Shown: positions 28,575-32,425 of the stretch, one piece after another
Layout: each line of letters opens with the position of its first letter
Numbering within the stretch: position 1 is the first letter of the stretch
From: Chara braunii
Lineage: Eukaryota > Streptophyta > Charophyceae > Charales > Characeae
Assembly (NCBI GenBank): GCA_003427395.1
Contig: BFEA01000109.1
Span: 1,660,515-1,692,939, forward strand
Length of the DNA: 32,425 bases
Direction of reading: 5' to 3'
The notes under the pieces: generated by a model
The model's input: only the letters and a program-made list of their open reading frames with translations
Database searches by the model: none
Told to the model about the DNA's origin: nothing
Position numbers and translations under genes: made by a program

Positions 28575-29185
28575 ACTGGCTTTCCCAGCTCCTCGTGGAT
28601 GTGGATGAGTCGTACGGCTATGGAATCGTCACACTGCGGTCTTATGGCATTGCTGTTTGCTCAAGGGAAAAGGCGGTGCAGAGAGTATCGACTCTGGATT
28701 GATGGGAAGAAGACACAGTAGACAGTGGAATGGACGACTTGGACGAATCCTCCTCGGCCCTCTTTGTGTTGTCGAGAGAAATCGCGAAGAGGGGCAGCAG
28801 AGGGTTTTGATGGAAGACATGCAGGTTACGATGATGGACTGGAGCAGAGTGTCCGACTGCTTGCTTTTCGTGCGAACATCACGGGTAATCAGATTGATGC
28901 AATCGTGACGTTCTCAGCAACGCAGTCGTGGCATTCTTGAAGATGCCGGTTTGTTCGTTCTTGATCTTCCCTCCATTATACTAAACACGCATGTCAGTGT
29001 CTGTAGCAGCATCTGCTCAGTGAATCCCAAAGAGTTATGGGAATGCAATTGCATCGTGATATGCTTGCTCCTCGTGTTTCTTTTTCTTCCTTGCTTGCTT
29101 GCTGTTCAAATATCCGTGTAGTTTGACTCTTTGTGCAGCCTACGCCTTTACCTCCGTTCTGTTCTGCCCGCTTCTTCTCGTGAAG
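28575..29185. other. No gene recognised
   Basis: Mixed sequence with short open frames only. No repeat or RNA signal was recognised. Confidence 0.35.
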
Positions 29186-29309
29186 AACTACCATCTTCAC
29201 CTGAATGGATCGCACGGTCATTAAAGCTCCATTTGGGTTGCAACAGCTTTCAGTCTAAGAACAGCGATAATGACCGGGCGTGCGTTCGACTTGGGCGAAG
29301 GCGTAGGTT
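29186..29309. mobile_element. MITE family M1, copy 3
   Basis: A 124-bp element with left end AACTACCATCTTCACCTGAAT. The reverse complement of the right end reads AACCTACGCCTTCGCCCAAG, continuing to GCACGCCCGGTCATTAT. It shares CAACAGCTTTCAGTCTAAGA with copy 2 (CAACTTTCAATCTTAG). Confidence 0.72.
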
Positions 29310-30273
29310 GTGTCCTAAGACTCCTAACTAATGTGAAATACACTGAAAGTTCACTGCTCTCTTTTAGGCCGGTGTCATTCTTTTCTTTTCACAAAGGGTA
29401 GCGTCGCCGACGTTGTTTTTTTTTCCATCAGGATTTGAAGTTTGAACTCATGATCTGTTCATCATCGATTACATGTGTGTATACCATGCATCAACAACGC
29501 AGGTACAGGTCATTGTCACCGTTTTAGCATGTACATTAATAGGTGTACTGCTTGCTGCTTCTGTTTTGTATTTGAAAGCCGAAGAGTAGACTCTTCGCTT
29601 TCGTCGCTGGTCTTCAGGTTATTAACTTATTATTGTTATTATGTTATAATATAACACATGCTTGTTCCGTTTCTATCGGCGAAAGCTGTCATTGCTGCCA
29701 CAGTTCCTTCTTTGGTGTTGTTGCAAGCTGTTGTAGTTGGGAATAATTGTACTGGTGTCACACCAATCGTTGAATGTGGTACTTTGCGAACAATGGCTGG
29801 TCTTTGTCTTTGTTAATGTCGCTGCCATTTTGGTATGAGGCTATGAGCCAGGTCTTTTTTTTCTAGTGTTGCTCCCGTCTTGGTACGAACCGCTGTAGGT
29901 AGGTAATGATCGTTGTTCCTCAAAACAAGCCCAAGATACTGCTCAGCTGTGTTCTTTGCTTGTTACTTCAACAAGCTGCCATGGATGTTTTAGGAATCCA
30001 TCTATCAACACCGGCGGCACAGTCCTCTCTCGATCTGAAACATACTTTCACCGAAATTTGTTTGTTAACTTTTTTTTTTTTTTTTTTTTTTTAAGAAACA
30101 CCCCAAGTAGTTGCTAGGGATGCTGATAAGAGCAGTCACCACTAGCAAGCTCGGGGAGGCTCCATCTATTGGTGGGGAGCATGAATTGGCGTGCATTGTT
30201 TGCGTGATACCTTGCACGTTCATTCAACTTCATTGACAGACAGCCTTTTCTTTTTCTTTTTTCTTTTTCTTTT

Positions 30274-30304
<31 letters not shown>

Positions 30305-31221
30305 TAAGAAGAAGAAGAATGCTCCTTCCATTTCGTGGGTAGCTGCATGTGCGGGAAACCTGGGTCCAGCATCCCTGGAAAAGGCAGAAACAGTCCGTCC
30401 CTCCGGGATAGCAGCACCAAAAGAGGTCTGCAGGGCCTGGTTTTGAAGAGGGAAGGCTGGGCATTGCTTCTTTTTATAGCACCTGCTGCCACTCGTTCGA
30501 GTATTGTTGTTTGCGGTATGGAGGTCGTCATAGTGGAGCACTGTTCCATTGTTTCTCTCCTCAACATATATTTATGGATCTGGCAGCAGACAATAACAAT
30601 AATAATGATAATAATATATGGATCCGAAAGCCACATGACAACACATTTGTTGAGTTTAGCCCTGGTCTGATGACTGTGGGAGTGGAAGCAAAGAGGCAAA
30701 GTTTTGGAGAGTAAAAAATTTAGTGAGGTGACACCCCGTGTATCCAAGGTGCTCAGCTCTGCAAAAGAATTGGTGTGGTCACAATCCTCGCGATGCGAAT
30801 GACCTCTTGGACGTTTTGGCACAGGCGCAAGTGCTGAGAGACGGTCCTGAATTGTTGGCCGATCTTTCCCTTCGATCGCCGGACACTGTTTGCGGGAAAG
30901 TGTGGCCGATCGCCGGACACTGTTTGTAGATAAGCACGTATGTCTAAGGATATGTCTAGGGCAAGAAAAGAGCCCGCCGGCATACCATTCAAAACGTAAA
31001 ATCGGGCAGAGGGCAAGTGCATGATGTGAAGCTCGCGGCGTTATGGTTAAAATTTTACCCATTTGCCAAGGGAAGAAGGAAAGATCACATGAAAGATCAC
31101 AAAGCTGTAAGCGGATCATTCATTGTTGATTGCTGCCGTGAGTTGAGTGCACCTTTCGTTTCGGTTGGTGTCATTTTTGCCTCGAGGGAAAAGAAGCACA
31201 CAAGGCATGCACGGTGTCAAC
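29310..31221. other. No gene recognised; T-rich tracts
   Basis: Contains T-rich runs at about 30068-30092 and 30244-30305, a GAAGAA patch, and the 28-bp block at 30154-30181 shared with 24524-24551. The 19-mer TCGTCGCTGGTCTTCAGGT at 29601 is identical to one at 8113. Open frames on both strands are short and unassigned. Confidence 0.35.
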
Positions 31222-31545
31222 CTAGGCTACCAGCCGGGCCGTCCAGGTCATGTTGTTTTCCCCGGGGGGGCCCGGCCATGCAAGGACCAGGGAAGGTCCC
31301 AGCGAAACAAAAACAAATTTAAAAAATAAAAAAACATCCGGAAAAAAAAACTATGTTATGCAGAAAAATATTAAAATAAACTGAACAACTTTTGCCTCAG
31401 GGTCACATCGAAATTCTTTACCAATTTTTTAATAAAAAATCATATGAAAAATTTTAAAAATATGTTTTTTACTTTTATTTTTTGTTTTTCATTTTTTTTT
31501 CCTGGTCCGGACGGGCAAGTGGCCCCGGGCCACTCTGGTAGCCAA
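31222..31545. mobile_element. GC-ended MITE family M2, copy 2 with 9-bp target duplication
   Basis: A 324-bp element with ends CTAGGCTACCAG ... CTGGTAGCCAA. Perfect 9-bp direct repeats GGTGTCAAC flank it at 31213-31221 and 31546-31554, which suggests Mutator-type integration. It shares the GC-rich ends, ATGTTATGCAGAAAAATA and the core AACTTTTGCCTCAGGGTCAC with the copy at 6777-7041, and has an extra A/T-rich expansion of about 60 bp near 31430-31495. Confidence 0.88.
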
Positions 31546-31554
31546 GGTGTCAAC

Positions 31555-32392
31555 TGAAAAATTCAGGGTTTTTTGGCTGAACGTCGCGAACGATGCAAAT
31601 CAATTGCAAACCAATTGCCTGCTTTGCACAATGTGTGTGTGTGTGTGTTACATGCCTCTCTCGGCACCACCGCAACCAGAAAATATCAACAGTCGTCTCT
31701 TCTTCCAGGAAAAGTTGGAAAACCTATCCCTCCAGCACTTGAATCTAGCCGCTCTAGCGTTAACCTTGACTCGGCGTTGGAACAACAATCAATTCCACCA
31801 TAGTTTCGTGACTGTGCAGTTTTTCTTTTTCTTTTTCTTTTTCTTTTTTCAGCCTTTTTATTGATTATGCAAAGCAGTTATAACTCGGATATTCAATATG
31901 GTGGACACGGAGTATTCAAATCACGAGACGTTCTAGAACTGCACAATGAGATGGACACAACTTATTTATCGCCGTTGAAGATACCTCATAGTGAAGAACT
32001 TGCTGCGAAGACTCAAGCTCGTCGTGAAAGGGGATCGCTGGAAATAACGGAGGCACAAACAAAGGCGGCAAGAATTGCTTGGTTCACACAAACTTTACAG
32101 AATGCTGTACCCGTTGCTGTGCACCTGAGATCCTAGCGCAACCGACACACTGTCTTTTTTTCTCAAAGACCTGAGTTTGTATTAGAATGGAGCCATCGAC
32201 TCATCGATAGCCATCCTTCAACCGAAGTCGATATAGCCTCTCAGTCGACACAGCGCCAATAGCTGGCATTTCAACACTGCTTCTCCAGAATCAACCGATT
32301 CAGCAAAATTAGGACTGGTTTTCAAGCGCTGACGGATTGGCGAGTTGGACGTTGAAACGCAGTGTGCTTGTTGGTTAGGGGGTTACATATGG

Positions 32393-32425
<33 letters not shown>
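31555..32425 (+). other. Terminal region; possible unassigned exons
   Basis: Two stretches have weak exon-like character: an AG-preceded segment at about 31710-31795 (reading GKVGKPIPPALESSRSSVN) and the frame at 31861-32136 (containing SPLKIPHSEELAAKTQARR). I recognise no family in either and the joining frame is unclear. A GT microsatellite lies at 31632-31647 and an A tract from 32393 to the window end. Confidence 0.25.

Noticed and set aside
32393-32425. A tract at the window end as a retroposon tail
   Set aside because: The downstream flank is outside the window, so neither a target duplication nor an element body can be tested.

Overview
The window is nuclear DNA of a plant-lineage eukaryote with a large, repeat-rich genome. 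Evidence: spliceosomal GT-AG exons, plant-type telomere units (CCCTAAA) at 3620-3838, U2 snRNA-derived sequence, a Ty3/gypsy chromovirus-like retrotransposon primed by initiator-Met tRNA, and very long GA, GAA, poly(T) and poly(C) tracts. A streptophyte alga such as a charophyte would fit, but this is inference; no marker fixes the species.

One host gene can be followed with confidence. It encodes a family C78 cysteine peptidase of the ZUP1 (ZUFSP) deubiquitinase type and runs on the + strand from about 8.3 kb to 28044. Exon 1 (8356-9698, 5' end unresolved) carries the catalytic Cys, exon 2 (10595-10709) the catalytic His and Asp, exon 3 (26998-27093) and exon 4 (27961-28044) the C-terminus. 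All junctions keep frame. The protease core is interrupted by an insertion holding a UIM-like helix and an NBR1-like ZZ zinc finger. Intron 1 contains a frame-neutral candidate cassette exon behind a 39-nt T tract.

Intron 2 is about 16.3 kb and consists largely of mobile DNA. A complete but broken 7.66-kb Ty3/gypsy element (14301-21958, same strand as the gene) has broken gag and pol frames and a 5' LTR that has lost about 530 bp including the TATA region. Around it lie a 65-nt poly(C) run, tRNA-derived SINE-like copies, a poly(A)-tailed 3'-truncated U2 retrocopy, a second retroposed unit of unknown origin with a perfect 16-bp target duplication, a decayed second gypsy pol remnant (23187-26000), and a foldback element with 158-bp arms (26051-26442).

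Upstream (1-8260) there are purine-rich and microsatellite sequences, interstitial telomere repeats, a probable related LTR fragment, MITEs, an AT palindrome cluster and a second U2 retrocopy. Downstream (28045-32425) there are two copies of a 115-124 bp MITE whose third copy lies at 3456-3569, a second copy of a GC-ended MITE with a 9-bp target duplication, and no gene I can name.
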